DNA of 55,570 bases from NCBI GenBank assembly GCA_001800285.1, contig MGVC01000055.1, forward strand, positions 1 to 55,570, written 5' to 3'. The translations under genes and the position numbers were made by a program. Positions 37,502-45,860 of the stretch are shown in pieces. This DNA comes from Elusimicrobia bacterium RIFOXYA2_FULL_39_19 (GTDB taxonomy: Bacteria; Elusimicrobiota; Endomicrobiia; CG1-02-37-114; XYA2-FULL-39-19). The notes below the pieces were generated by a model. The model was not told the origin of the DNA. It made no database searches and saw only the letters and a program-made list of their open reading frames with translations. Each line of letters starts with the position of its first letter. Within the stretch, counting starts at the first letter, position 1.

Positions 37502-38521
37502 TCAATTTGCTTTATGTATCTTTTTACGTTTAGGCGGATGAATAATCTTTCTAAAATATGATATTGGGATGTTTTTCTCTAAAGCCATCTTTGCTATAAG
37601 CCATTGAGAAGAATTGTAGCAAGCAATTTCTTTAATATCATGCAATTCTAAGCTTGAATTTAAATTTTTGAGTATTTGCATGTATTCAGTATTTGTTAAA
37701 GGAGCCTGTTTTTTAGCTTTCCTAAGTTTAGTAACCTCATTTTGTGTCTTTTTTATAGAGGACAATCTTTGCTTATATTCCTCTTTGTATTTTCTTTTTT
37801 GTTCCGGGGTATATTTTACAGGTTTGCCTTGTCCTTTTTTAAGCATATCATGCATTTCATACTTGTACAGTATGATGAATTTATTAAAATCCTCAAATTG
37901 TTCTTTTGTATTACATGCAAGGAATACTATGCCGGCATCTGTTAAATCATAGTAATTCATGTTATGTAACAGGGCCAGGAAGCTTCTGTATTTGGATTTA
38001 AACGCTCCTAACTTCCCAACTTCCAAACTATATTTATGAAATATATCCCCTCTTTCTTCAGGGGTATTAACAGAATCTATTTCGCTCATGTGTATTTTTA
38101 CTACATTTTTACAAGCCTTGACAGTTTCACCTAAATCCTTGTACATTAGATCAAAATTTTCTTTATTGAAATTCAAAATTCGTTCGTAATTACATAGATT
38201 TAATTCTTCTTCTGTTTTATATTTAGAATCGTAGGGATATCTACAATGAGTGTCTGTAACCCGGTCGTTTTCGTCAATTGTAATTTCATAGTATTCATTA
38301 ACAATATTGCTGTATGTTTTTTTATAAAGTTTTGAATGTATTTTTTTCGGAGAAACTTTTATGAAACCCCATCTTAAAAGACTTTCAATTAAATCCTTTT
38401 TTGTTTTACAACCAGCTTCTACTAAAGGTATTTGTGTCTCAATAAAGGCAGGTGATTGCTCTTCAAAAAATCGTTCTTTATCAGACTGTTTTTTGTTAAA
38501 AGAGGAATCTTTCATTTTCAT
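37502..38521 (-). CDS. Hypothetical protein, 339 aa
   Basis: I chose the ATG at 38521, which is six bases from AGGAG; the ATG two codons earlier abuts that site. The protein is Lys/Asn/Tyr-rich and soluble, with a long basic helical region near 230-280 (KYTPEQKRKYKEEYKQRL) and a basic C-terminus (HPPKRKKIHKAN). No family is recognised. A perfect TATAAT box lies about 40 bp upstream, next to a GAACAT..GGTA stretch that resembles the 20-bp element box. Confidence 0.6.
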   Translation of the reverse strand: MKMKDSSFNKKQSDKERFFEEQSPAFIETQIPLVEAGCKTKKDLIESLLRWGFIKVSPKKIHSKLYKKTYSNIVNEYYEITIDENDRVTDTHCRYPYDSKYKTEEELNLCNYERILNFNKENFDLMYKDLGETVKACKNVVKIHMSEIDSVNTPEERGDIFHKYSLEVGKLGAFKSKYRSFLALLHNMNYYDLTDAGIVFLACNTKEQFEDFNKFIILYKYEMHDMLKKGQGKPVKYTPEQKRKYKEEYKQRLSSIKKTQNEVTKLRKAKKQAPLTNTEYMQILKNLNSSLELHDIKEIACYNSSQWLIAKMALEKNIPISYFRKIIHPPKRKKIHKAN

Positions 38522-38604
38522 ATTCATCTCCTAATATCCATAATGTACTTAATTATACCAAATGTTCCTGCATAAGATAGAACGAAGTAAAAATAAATTA
38601 GCAG

Positions 38605-38997
38605 TTACCCCTGCTTGTTTATTACATGCAGGACTTTTATTTTAGAGGCGAATTTCCTGAATAGCGTAACGACCTTCGGATCGTCGTCAAAATAGACTAA
38701 TATGTCATTTTGCAGGCAATAGGCCACCTTCTGCCACAAGTATTTATTGTACCAGTCCAACTCCCTGTGCGGGCAGACCCTCTCGGCGACAGTTTGGGAG
38801 GGGATGAAGTGCAGATGGTTATACTTAATCCCAAGTTCACTTAACTCCGCTTCAGTAATCCTTCTGCTTTCTTCCGTTTCTGTTCGCGAAGTAACTATAT
38901 GCACCTGATGACCTTTCCTTGCAAACGCTTCTGTTAAGACCTTAAAGAATTCCGGCATTGCTGTAATCGTATCGTCGATGTCAATCCCGATATTCAT
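38605..38997 (-). CDS. HAD-superfamily hydrolase, nucleotidase-like
   Basis: About 130 aa starting MNIGIDIDDTITAMPEFF; a GTG start six codons earlier is possible but its ribosome binding site is too close. Motif I DIDDT carries the nucleophile and acid aspartates, HIVTSRTE is motif II, a lysine appears in NKYLWQK, and YFDDDPKVV is motif IV. This matches small HAD phosphatases of the deoxyribonucleotidase-like group. Substrate unknown. Carriage on a mobile element suggests nucleotide metabolism or RNA/DNA end processing. Confidence 0.75.
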   Translation of the reverse strand: MNIGIDIDDTITAMPEFFKVLTEAFARKGHQVHIVTSRTETEESRRITEAELSELGIKYNHLHFIPSQTVAERVCPHRELDWYNKYLWQKVAYCLQNDILVYFDDDPKVVTLFRKFASKIKVLHVINKQG

Positions 38998-39035
38998 CTC
39001 GTTTAACCTATCCACTTCCTTTTGTTTCTTGTTTG

Positions 39036-40592
39036 CTAATTATTTCCAAAGAAATTATTAAAAGCTTTCTTTTGTCTCTCTGTCCAGCCACCATAATAAA
39101 TATCATCTAATCCGAATTTTACATCATCAATAAATACAATTGAAGGTCGCATACCTCTGGATACATTGACCTGAAAAACATGGCCTTTATCATTTTTTGA
39201 TTCAAATACCAATAAACCTGAATAATTAACAGAGAAATCCCATGGGAGGGTACCGTCTTGTATTTCTTGTAGTGTGAAAACCCATAAATTATTTGCTGCT
39301 GTTAAAATACGATATAGGTATGTTTGGGCAGGTGTATCACCCCTGGTCAAGGTAGGGGAACAATCCAGCTTATTAAAAGGAACTCTTATGAGGATACCGT
39401 CCCTATTCTCAAAATTAGTAAGTCCAATTTTTGCTTGTAGTGCAGTTGCATTTGAAAGGCCTGGGTCAGCGCTTAACCAGCTAACCATTGAAGGTATTAA
39501 GTTCTTGAATGGTTCCTGATATTCTTTTCTTATATTTTTATTGGGAATAAAATTATTCTTAATGATTTTTTGGTTTTTCTGTTCTTGCAGTTTAATGTTT
39601 TTTTGTTTATCTTGTTCCTGTAGTTTATTTTCTTTTTCTATTTTTTTATTACAGATGTCTATTTTTTCTTTAGCAAATCCTACCATATCATCTATTCCCT
39701 CAGTAAATGTGCTAGTAGTTATTAAGTAACCATAATATTCTATGGCAATATCCCAAGACTTTCCTTCGAAACAAGCTTCCGCTGTTTCCATAAATTGTTT
39801 TCTTAATAAAATGATTTTATTGTTGATTTCAGAATCGCCCGGGTCGAATTCTGCGTATTTTTGCAATATTTGTATTGCAGAAAGAATATTATTTTGTTTT
39901 TCATAGATATTGGATAGCTCAAGTGCCGCCTGTTTTTTAATAGCATTTAATTGTTGTTCGTTATTAGGTAGTGCCTTTTCCTTTTCTATAATTTCTTTAA
40001 AAAGTTCCATAGCTTTTTCTGTTTCATCCTTACTATTTTCGTACGATTTTGCAAGAGCCAGAATATCAGTTCTGGGATAATCACAATTCAAAAGAACCTT
40101 TTCTATTTGTTTTGTACAATCATTTGCTATCCCAGTACTGTCTGAAGACCAATACATTCCATGTATTTCGTCATTGTATAATATTTTACCTGTTGCCACG
40201 TTTGTTATTACCAAATATGTTTCTACTGAGGTATTAACATAGTGTAGTACACGTAAAAAAATAATATCGTCAACTTCTCTTTTTACTGCATTCATATCCC
40301 TCATCTTCCGTTCAGTAATATAGATAGTATACGGGGCATCAGAATAAAAATCGTCCATCAATGTTGGATATACCTCAAAGTTCTTAGATAATAAACATGC
40401 TAATTTATTAAAAATTTTGTTTTTTTCATCATTTATTGAGCTTTCTGGATACAGAATGACTATCCCAACTCTTCTCTTTTCACTTTTAGGCACTATTGTT
40501 GAATCATATATTTCCTGAGTGTATTTAGGAACAAATTGGGGAATTGATGCGCATCCTGATATAAATAGTAGCAATAAAACAAGAACTTTCAT
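39036..40592 (-). CDS. Lipoprotein with helical-repeat region, unknown function
   Basis: The 518-aa product has a lipoprotein signal (VLVLLLLFISGCAS, acylated Cys at 14). The middle (about 180-330) has helical hairpins that may be TPR-like, then a Lys/Gln-rich coiled coil (KIEKENKLQEQDKQKNIKLQ), and a C-terminal globular domain with aromatic residues (DIYYGGWTERQKKAFNNFFG). No family is recognised. Surface or periplasmic location is likely. A lipoprotein is unusual cargo for a small integrative element and might alter surface receptors. Confidence 0.6.
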   Translation of the reverse strand: MKVLVLLLLFISGCASIPQFVPKYTQEIYDSTIVPKSEKRRVGIVILYPESSINDEKNKIFNKLACLLSKNFEVYPTLMDDFYSDAPYTIYITERKMRDMNAVKREVDDIIFLRVLHYVNTSVETYLVITNVATGKILYNDEIHGMYWSSDSTGIANDCTKQIEKVLLNCDYPRTDILALAKSYENSKDETEKAMELFKEIIEKEKALPNNEQQLNAIKKQAALELSNIYEKQNNILSAIQILQKYAEFDPGDSEINNKIILLRKQFMETAEACFEGKSWDIAIEYYGYLITTSTFTEGIDDMVGFAKEKIDICNKKIEKENKLQEQDKQKNIKLQEQKNQKIIKNNFIPNKNIRKEYQEPFKNLIPSMVSWLSADPGLSNATALQAKIGLTNFENRDGILIRVPFNKLDCSPTLTRGDTPAQTYLYRILTAANNLWVFTLQEIQDGTLPWDFSVNYSGLLVFESKNDKGHVFQVNVSRGMRPSIVFIDDVKFGLDDIYYGGWTERQKKAFNNFFGNN

Positions 40593-40611
40593 TTTATTTC
40601 ACCGTCCTTCG

Positions 40612-40998
40612 CTATGCCGGCCTCTTTGTTGGTTTTGCAGGCCGGTTCCTTTTCGTATTACTTATAATTTTTGCCTTTGGGTCAAACACCAGGTAGAAGT
40701 AATTAGCCGGCAGCTTTTCATCCAAACAGAATTCAAGCCTGTAGCCTTTCCCGGAAAAAGCATGCAGTTCACCCACATGATTCTGGTTTGATGATTTTGA
40801 AGCCTTTAGGGTTATGCAATTCTTTCTTTGGCGTTGAGTTATGTTAGTGTAAGCATCCATCTTTGCGTGTGTGCGGGTGCTTGCCATAAGAATGTTTGGG
40901 TAGTGCTCATACTTCATATAAAATTCTTTTACAGCTGCGTTTACTATATGGTCCCAATTCACCCAATCGTTAATTTTAAACCTCTTCTTAATTGCCAT
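40612..40998 (-). CDS. Hypothetical protein, 128 aa
   Basis: Starts MAIKKRFKINDWVNWDHIV with a GGAGGTGA site. The product is basic, with a mixed alpha/beta look and the segment YRLEFCLDEKLPANYFYLVFDPKAK, and ends in a Lys/Pro/Arg-rich tail. No family is recognised. Box C lies 63 bp upstream, giving it its own promoter region if that box is functional. Confidence 0.55.
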   Translation of the reverse strand: MAIKKRFKINDWVNWDHIVNAAVKEFYMKYEHYPNILMASTRTHAKMDAYTNITQRQRKNCITLKASKSSNQNHVGELHAFSGKGYRLEFCLDEKLPANYFYLVFDPKAKIISNTKRNRPAKPTKRPA

Positions 40999-41060
40999 TT
41001 CTATTTCACCTCCGTTTTGTGGGAACCAGTAGCCTATAGGCGCCTGGCCCCTACTATATA

Positions 41061-41080
41061 TATACTACCATGTTCGATAC
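41061..41080 (-). promoter_or_regulatory. 20-bp element box, copy C
   Basis: TATACTACCATGTTCGATAC, which I take as the reference copy. The downstream flank GGCCCCTACTATATA is shared with copy D. On the minus strand the box ends in a TATATATA -10-like stretch, ahead of the 128-aa gene. Confidence 0.6.
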
Positions 41081-41230
41081 GTTTTTTGTTGTCGGAAGAA
41101 TTTTGGCAAAAACCTATATACCGTCGAGGAATATTTTGTGGGAAAATGCTAAAAATCGTTAAATAAGGCATTTAAACGCATCTATTTGTCTGTATTCAAT
41201 AATAGATGTATTGTTTTGTGCCTAATGTTT

Positions 41231-42232
41231 CTAGTATTTTTCATATACAGAATTGAAGTAATTTACTAATTCATCAATTTGACTGGATTCTTTTATTACT
41301 ATTCCAGTTGGCAAATGGTTTGTAAGGTGTCCGATATTTCTCATGTCTCTAAGGGATATTGTTTTTGTGTTAGGAATTATTTCATTGAAGACTGCCTTTG
41401 AATAAAATACTATGCTTTTTTTAAGAATAACACATGAAAAAATCATTTTTGATTCTTTAAAAAAACCAATAGAATTTTTGGTAGGAACAATGGTTACCCT
41501 ATTTTTAACGCTCTCTCTAAATTTATTATATAATTCAACTATGTTGTCTAGTTTATCATCAGTATGGTATTTTTCAGTATATTTATTATTTTCCATGTTA
41601 CCAGGACTGTCTTCAGTCTCCGTTCTTTCTTCCATTTCTTCATTGTCAATGTAGGAAATTATTTCTTCAGTAGTTGAAATTACAAATTTAGATATTTCTA
41701 TTTTCCTGATATCATTATTCATGGCTTTTTCTATCTGTAATAGTCCAGTAAACAATTCAGGATCCATTCTATCTATTACCAGCATTATTTTTAATTCATC
41801 AACAGATTCGTTTATCAACTCATGTACTTCGCGCCCGGTATCTGATCTAATTTGCGTGAATATATCTTTATCCTTTTGAATTTCAGAATAAATACGTTTT
41901 TGTATTTTATTTTTTTCTTCCGTAGTTGCCCTTTTAGTAAAAGATATAAAATCACCTAATTGGGGCAATATGTGTGTTTCTTTATGTTTTTCAAGTTCTA
42001 TCTCAACTAAATATAACAAAGGTGTAGTAGGGTTTTCCCAGACCAGTAGAAATCCATCACCTATTGAATCTTTATAGTTTTTAGTTTTAAATTTATTTTC
42101 TATATCGATCCAAAAAGATTTATTTGAAATAATGTCTTTATAATATTTTATGAAAACAGATTTTATTTCTTCCTCTAATTTGTATTCAATTTTGTCATAC
42201 TTATTACCATTTTTTAAGATTTTGTGTGTCAT
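41231..42232 (-). CDS. DUF5655-containing protein with possible nuclease-like N-terminal domain
   Basis: The 333-aa product has an N-terminal domain with IGDGFLL (Asp59) and YLVEIELEKHK (Glu77, Glu79), an arrangement reminiscent of PD-(D/E)XK folds although the Lys is displaced. An acidic spacer (about 195-225) leads to a C-terminal DUF5655 domain (about 230-333; ISLRDMRNIGHLTNHLPTG is the clearest segment). DUF5655 proteins are described as possible transport or DNA-associated proteins; the role is unclear. GGGAGG precedes the ATG. A possible attenuator lies in the leader. Confidence 0.6.
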   Translation of the reverse strand: MTHKILKNGNKYDKIEYKLEEEIKSVFIKYYKDIISNKSFWIDIENKFKTKNYKDSIGDGFLLVWENPTTPLLYLVEIELEKHKETHILPQLGDFISFTKRATTEEKNKIQKRIYSEIQKDKDIFTQIRSDTGREVHELINESVDELKIMLVIDRMDPELFTGLLQIEKAMNNDIRKIEISKFVISTTEEIISYIDNEEMEERTETEDSPGNMENNKYTEKYHTDDKLDNIVELYNKFRESVKNRVTIVPTKNSIGFFKESKMIFSCVILKKSIVFYSKAVFNEIIPNTKTISLRDMRNIGHLTNHLPTGIVIKESSQIDELVNYFNSVYEKY

Positions 42233-42271
42233 CGGTTGCCTCCCTGGGGCTGGTCAGACCTACCCACCAAT

Positions 42272-42393
42272 AAAAAATGGCGGTCAATCTCGCCTCGGCA
42301 ACTAGAAAGTAAATCCGAGAAAAGACTGCCGCCAAATAAACAAGCGACAACCTATTTCTCCTCACTTTCTAGTTAATCCTGACTAAATCAGGA
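42272..42393 (-). promoter_or_regulatory. Possible transcription attenuator ahead of the DUF5655 gene
   Basis: On the minus strand, a terminator-like hairpin forms from TGGCGG/CCGCCA (42329-42334 with 42278-42283) and CTCGG/CCGAG (42315-42319 with 42294-42298), followed by six T residues (42272-42277). A perfect 11-bp alternative stem pairs 42364-42374 with 42300-42310 inside the terminator loop, so the two folds compete. A further hairpin TCCTGA/TCAGGA lies at 42377-42393. Confidence 0.5.
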
Positions 42394-42534
42394 CTTGAGG
42401 AATAAGGTCAAAACCAAGAATTTTATAGAAGAATACAAATGTTTCTTCTTGAGTTAATAATAGGAAATCAGAGGGTGGATGTCAAGGAATGGGGGGGCCA
42501 CAACTATTTTACAAATGCCCTCATATAGATAGCG

Positions 42535-42774
42535 TTATTCTTTTTCTGAATAGTTATCACAACAATCGTCCGGATTTCTGTATATAAGTATTTTTTCGGC
42601 TTGGGACAGTTTTACTGTTAAGGGTGAATCGTAAAGGCCACGTTCAAAATAATATTTACAGAAATTTGAACCAGCACCATCTATAAATGTTGCATAGCTG
42701 GTTGCGCCACCGGTTATACGGTAATGTTTACAATTCCAACAGTTTTGAGACATAGGACGCTTGTATTCTGCCAT
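42535..42774 (-). CDS. Small Cys-rich protein
   Basis: The 79-aa product has CWNCKHYRITGG, a single Cys in FCKYYFERGLY and a CCDNY C-terminal pair, suggesting a metal site. The first CxxCxxY pattern is typical of small MGE zinc or iron-sulphur proteins, but no family is recognised. The ribosome binding site is weak (TTTTAGGCA). The start lies 10 bp after the stop of the receiver-domain gene, so the two are probably co-translated. Confidence 0.55.
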   Translation of the reverse strand: MAEYKRPMSQNCWNCKHYRITGGATSYATFIDGAGSNFCKYYFERGLYDSPLTVKLSQAEKILIYRNPDDCCDNYSEKE

Positions 42775-42784
42775 TGCCTAAAAA

Positions 42785-43183
42785 TTATATATTAACAGGT
42801 ATGCACCCATCATTTTCAGGACTGCTGATTTGTTTGTTAATTTTTTCTATAAAGTCTTTTGGGTCAAAAGGTTTTGTAATATAATCCTGTATTTCCATCA
42901 TTTGTTCTATATATTTTTCTTCCAGGTAGGTTACAGCTGTAAGCATAATAATTGGTATATGTTTATATTTGGGAATAAGCCTCAATAACCGGCTTAACTT
43001 AAAACCATTCCCTTCAGGCAACATTAAATCTAATACAATTAAATCCGGAGTTTCACTACAAACAGCATTTATAGCACCACTTATATCTGATGCTGAAACA
43101 GCATGATATCCTCCGTTTTCTAAAATAAAGGATACCAGGTCAATTATTTCTTCATCATCGTCAACTATTAGGACTTTTTTCAT
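42785..43183 (-). CDS. Stand-alone response-regulator receiver domain
   Basis: About 132 aa from ATG at 43183 (a GTG four codons upstream is an alternative). The acidic pocket VLIVDDDEE, phosphoacceptor Asp52 in IVLDLMLPEG, the Thr of MLTAV and the Lys of YITKPFDPKDF are all present, so the domain should be phosphorylatable. There is no output domain and no histidine kinase nearby, so a host kinase must provide signal input. Its presence in a mobile element next to a Cys-rich small protein is unusual. Confidence 0.85.
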   Translation of the reverse strand: MKKVLIVDDDEEIIDLVSFILENGGYHAVSASDISGAINAVCSETPDLIVLDLMLPEGNGFKLSRLLRLIPKYKHIPIIMLTAVTYLEEKYIEQMMEIQDYITKPFDPKDFIEKINKQISSPENDGCIPVNI

Positions 43184-43329
43184 AAGCTTGCCCACACCAC
43201 CTGATGGTTGCTTGTCTCATTTGCCTGGCAAACAACCCACACTAATAGCATATGCTAGTTACTCGGGAAAGTCAATCAAAATTTTATTAACTGTTTTGGT
43301 TGTATCCAGTTTACCCACTAGCTATTGGT

Positions 43330-43376
43330 AAAAAAAGTGGCCCGCCTCTTTAGACTGGTAAAAAGGACAGGCCACC
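43330..43376 (-). terminator. Rho-independent terminator
   Basis: On the minus strand GTGGCCTGTCCTTT and AAAGAGGCGGGCCAC form an interrupted stem followed by seven T residues (43330-43336). It ends the transcript from the genes at 43540-45700. The surrounding gap 43196-43539 otherwise contains only a palindrome AGCATATGCT near 43247. Confidence 0.75.
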
Positions 43377-43539
43377 CAAGGTAAAATCAGTTTCTGCAAT
43401 ATTAGACGTTAAAAAATAAAATATGTTACAGTAGTTCAAGCAAAAGTTTGCCGGAAAAAAACTGGAAAGTTATGAATATTAAAGGTATTTAGCTAAGACC
43501 TTGATTTGTTATGGCAAGATAGAATTGTCTTTGGCTACT

Positions 43540-44043
43540 TTAGGATCCCTGAGATATGACTGCAATGACATTTCCATTCAAGGCCACTTTTGCCATCACC
43601 CAGTTCACAACAATACCTCCAAAAGCATTTTTGCCTCGAAATGTTGTTTTTACAAGAAGATAATCACCTTTATCCTCATATACGGTTTTTACATGTTTAT
43701 AAGAATCAGGATCGTTCATCGTTTTTTTAATATAGTCAGTTAAGCCGGGACAGGAGCCGTCCCATACGCTGAAACAATTTTTTATTTGTTCTTTACGAAT
43801 TTCGTCTTTAGTTTTTGGAGTTTCCGTTTTTTTAGAATTTGACGAAAAAGAACCGATTATAAACAAGAGAGCAAATATGGCAAAAACAGAAAGACAGCCA
43901 ATAGCGCAACCTTTCTGCAACTGTTGTCCCTTCTTTTTTATTTCGTTTACTTTCTCCGGTGTAAGTTTGTATCCGCATTTCGGACAGGCCTCAGCGCTAT
44001 CGCTGATTTGATTTTTACACTCCGGACACATTATAAGCGCCAT
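43540..44043 (-). CDS. Zinc-ribbon membrane protein, unknown function
   Basis: The 167-aa product has an N-terminal zinc ribbon (CPECKNQI and CPKCGY), a basic helix, one membrane segment (GCLSVFAIFALLFIIGSF, about 49-66) and a C-terminal soluble domain (KTMNDPDSYKHVKTVY, TTFRGKNAFGGIVVNW). The C-terminal domain resembles a family common in phage and element genomes whose function is not known. An AGGAGG site precedes the ATG. It may be transcribed with the CBASS-like pair upstream. Confidence 0.65.
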   Translation of the reverse strand: MALIMCPECKNQISDSAEACPKCGYKLTPEKVNEIKKKGQQLQKGCAIGCLSVFAIFALLFIIGSFSSNSKKTETPKTKDEIRKEQIKNCFSVWDGSCPGLTDYIKKTMNDPDSYKHVKTVYEDKGDYLLVKTTFRGKNAFGGIVVNWVMAKVALNGNVIAVISQGS

Positions 44044-44097
44044 TAGATCCTCCTGGTTAAGCTAAATATTTATCGACTGTCTCTGAATTATAGAATT

Positions 44098-44352
44098 TTA
44101 GGGGTAAAATATTAAAGCTGCTAATTGAAGCATCAAACCCAAACCAAGAAGAAAAGCACCCAAAATAGCAAATATTTTTTGATCTAATCTATCTTTTACG
44201 GCCGGAAGCTTTAGATTTTCTTCTCCTGAGTCGCTTGCCCAACCGGATACCCCGAGTTCAAGGGCTTTCTTCTTAGAAATGAAAAGACCCCTGGCAAGAG
44301 AAAGGCTACCTAAAAAACTAAATATAATCCCCAAAGCATTTAATAGCTTCAT
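44098..44352 (-). CDS. Small two-helix membrane protein
   Basis: The 84-aa product has a hydrophobic segment at about 6-26 (ALGIIFSFLGSLSLARGLFI), a polar loop (GVSGWASDSGEENLKLPA) and a second segment at about 60-82. No family is recognised and the ribosome binding site is weak. Its place in the same transcript as the CD-NTase makes a pore-forming accessory role conceivable, but nothing in the sequence proves it. Confidence 0.5.
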   Translation of the reverse strand: MKLLNALGIIFSFLGSLSLARGLFISKKKALELGVSGWASDSGEENLKLPAVKDRLDQKIFAILGAFLLGLGLMLQLAALIFYP

Positions 44353-44397
44353 TGTTTTTAAATTTTCAGCTATCCGGATTTATAGTAAAGGTAAGGG

Positions 44398-45183
44398 TTA
44401 CCAAACAATCTGATTCCAGTTAGTTTGTTTAATTGATATTTGTGCTTGACCAATTATCTTGTTTTTTTCTACATTCGTCAAAAGGTCAGAAAGGATATTC
44501 GCGGTATTTGCAGGATCGATGACTTGTGAATACAACGGGTTACCCGCAGTTTTGGCTAATTCTTTTAGAACATGCAAAACATTATCTCCGAGGTTGTTTA
44601 CGTCTTTTGATTTATTCAACAGAATATTATTGATAAGCAAATATTCCAAATAGATTGATGAAAAATCAAGATGATTTAATTCTCTCCAAATTTTCAGCAA
44701 TTTTATTTCATTTATTCTGCCTGATTGAGAAATGTCGTTGATATGCCTCTGGATATTTGTTTGCTTCCACGTATCAAGTTTTGAGACATACAACCAATGA
44801 TCGTTCGTATTTCCTGTTTGTTTTCTTGCTGGGGTTACATCTACCTCTAGTCCATTCAAATTTATTCTTATGGAAACATTTTGCTTGCTAACTGATGAAT
44901 ATTTGCTATTTAACTGTGTATACAAAGAGTCATAAATGCTTTTTAGCCCGCCACTGTTTTCATTACAGTTACTTTTCAAAGAAACTAAATAATCTACATC
45001 AGATGCAAGGGATATCGCGGTGCCTTTTGCTAGGGAGCCAGAAATTAAAAGCTCTACATAGCAAGTTGCTGCCCAATCTTTCAGGGTCGTTTCAAGTTGT
45101 GAAAGTGCAGCAAGATAGCCTAACAAATTTCTCGCACTATATTTTTGTAATATCTGATTCAGGTACATGTCAATTTCGGTCAT
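44398..45183 (-). CDS. CD-NTase-like nucleotidyltransferase (CBASS cyclase candidate)
   Basis: The 261-aa product has the polymerase-beta-like active site: GS at 49-50 in LLISGSLAKGT, metal-binding Asp62 and Asp64 in ASDVDYLV, and the third Asp115 in LEVDVTPAR. After WLYVSKLDTWKQTN a helical C-terminal domain (IKLLKIWRELN) matches the OAS/CD-NTase layout. Such enzymes make cyclic oligonucleotides on phage infection and activate a partner effector. The start overlaps the upstream membrane gene by 14 bases, so the pair is coupled. Product and trigger cannot be read from the sequence. Confidence 0.75.
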   Translation of the reverse strand: MTEIDMYLNQILQKYSARNLLGYLAALSQLETTLKDWAATCYVELLISGSLAKGTAISLASDVDYLVSLKSNCNENSGGLKSIYDSLYTQLNSKYSSVSKQNVSIRINLNGLEVDVTPARKQTGNTNDHWLYVSKLDTWKQTNIQRHINDISQSGRINEIKLLKIWRELNHLDFSSIYLEYLLINNILLNKSKDVNNLGDNVLHVLKELAKTAGNPLYSQVIDPANTANILSDLLTNVEKNKIIGQAQISIKQTNWNQIVW

Positions 45184-45700
45184 AGCTTGTAGTGATTAGT
45201 GAGGTCAAAATATCATTTAAAAGGCGACCCCGGAAATTTACAACAACAGTATTTGCACGATTTGCAATCTCGCTCATTTTATCTTGCGGAATACTTGCGG
45301 GTTTTGCATAAATTACTATTGCAGTTTGATGATTTTTCCTTGCAGAAAAAACCTGCTCTATTTTGTCTCCAAACGTTTCCCAGTCTACCAGAAATATGGT
45401 TTCTTCCTTCGACTTGTCAATATTGTCCGAGTTTATATGCAAAATATTATTCTTTTTGAAGATATTTGAATCAACAAGGGAGCTTTTTAGGCTTTCAAAT
45501 ATTTCAAAACTTCCAAAAATAACTACCTTTCTTTGCCAGAGGGCAATCCCTAAACGAAAAACAATAGGTGTAATACCAAAAGCCCAACAAAGCAATCTGT
45601 AAACAAAAGCAAGAAACGCAAGGGTTACAGTTATGCCACCAACTATTATGAATAGTGGATGATTATAAAAATTTGAGATTTGACGAAGAATGTTTTCCAT
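45170..45700 (-). CDS. Membrane-anchored Rossmann-like protein, possible CBASS effector
   Basis: The 176-aa product has one or two N-terminal membrane helices (HPLFIIVGGITVTLAFLAFV, about 14-33, then a weaker segment) and a soluble alternating beta/alpha domain: KVVIFGSF, TIFLVDWETF, TAIVIYAKP and TVVVNFRGRLLNDILTSL. The order suggests a flavodoxin-like or TIR/REC-like fold. It overlaps the CD-NTase gene by 14 bases, the usual arrangement for a CBASS effector. I cannot name the family, and there is no ribosome binding site directly upstream. Confidence 0.6.
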   Translation of the reverse strand: MENILRQISNFYNHPLFIIVGGITVTLAFLAFVYRLLCWAFGITPIVFRLGIALWQRKVVIFGSFEIFESLKSSLVDSNIFKKNNILHINSDNIDKSKEETIFLVDWETFGDKIEQVFSARKNHQTAIVIYAKPASIPQDKMSEIANRANTVVVNFRGRLLNDILTSLITTSYDRN

Positions 45701-45750
45701 AGTATTTTAATTTAGTTATAGTATCATTGAAAATTATAACTCCTCCCTTT

Positions 45751-45779
45751 ATAATGTATTAAATACAAGCAATTGCCAA
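45751..45779 (-). promoter_or_regulatory. Promoter ahead of the CBASS-like pair
   Basis: On the minus strand TTGGCA (45774-45779) and CATTAT (45751-45756) are 17 bases apart. A GGGAGGAG word follows but lies about 40 bases before the ATG, so it is not the start site of the membrane gene. Confidence 0.5.
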
Positions 45780-45860
45780 ATTATATAATATCGGTTATGT
45801 TAAGTAAAGCGGTTTAATGACGAGGCAAGACTGAAAAATAAAGCAAGGGAGGATTAAGTT

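Noticed and set aside
41231-42232. Firm PD-(D/E)XK nuclease call for the DUF5655 protein
   Set aside because: The Asp and Glu positions fit loosely but the expected Lys is displaced, so I kept it as a possibility only.
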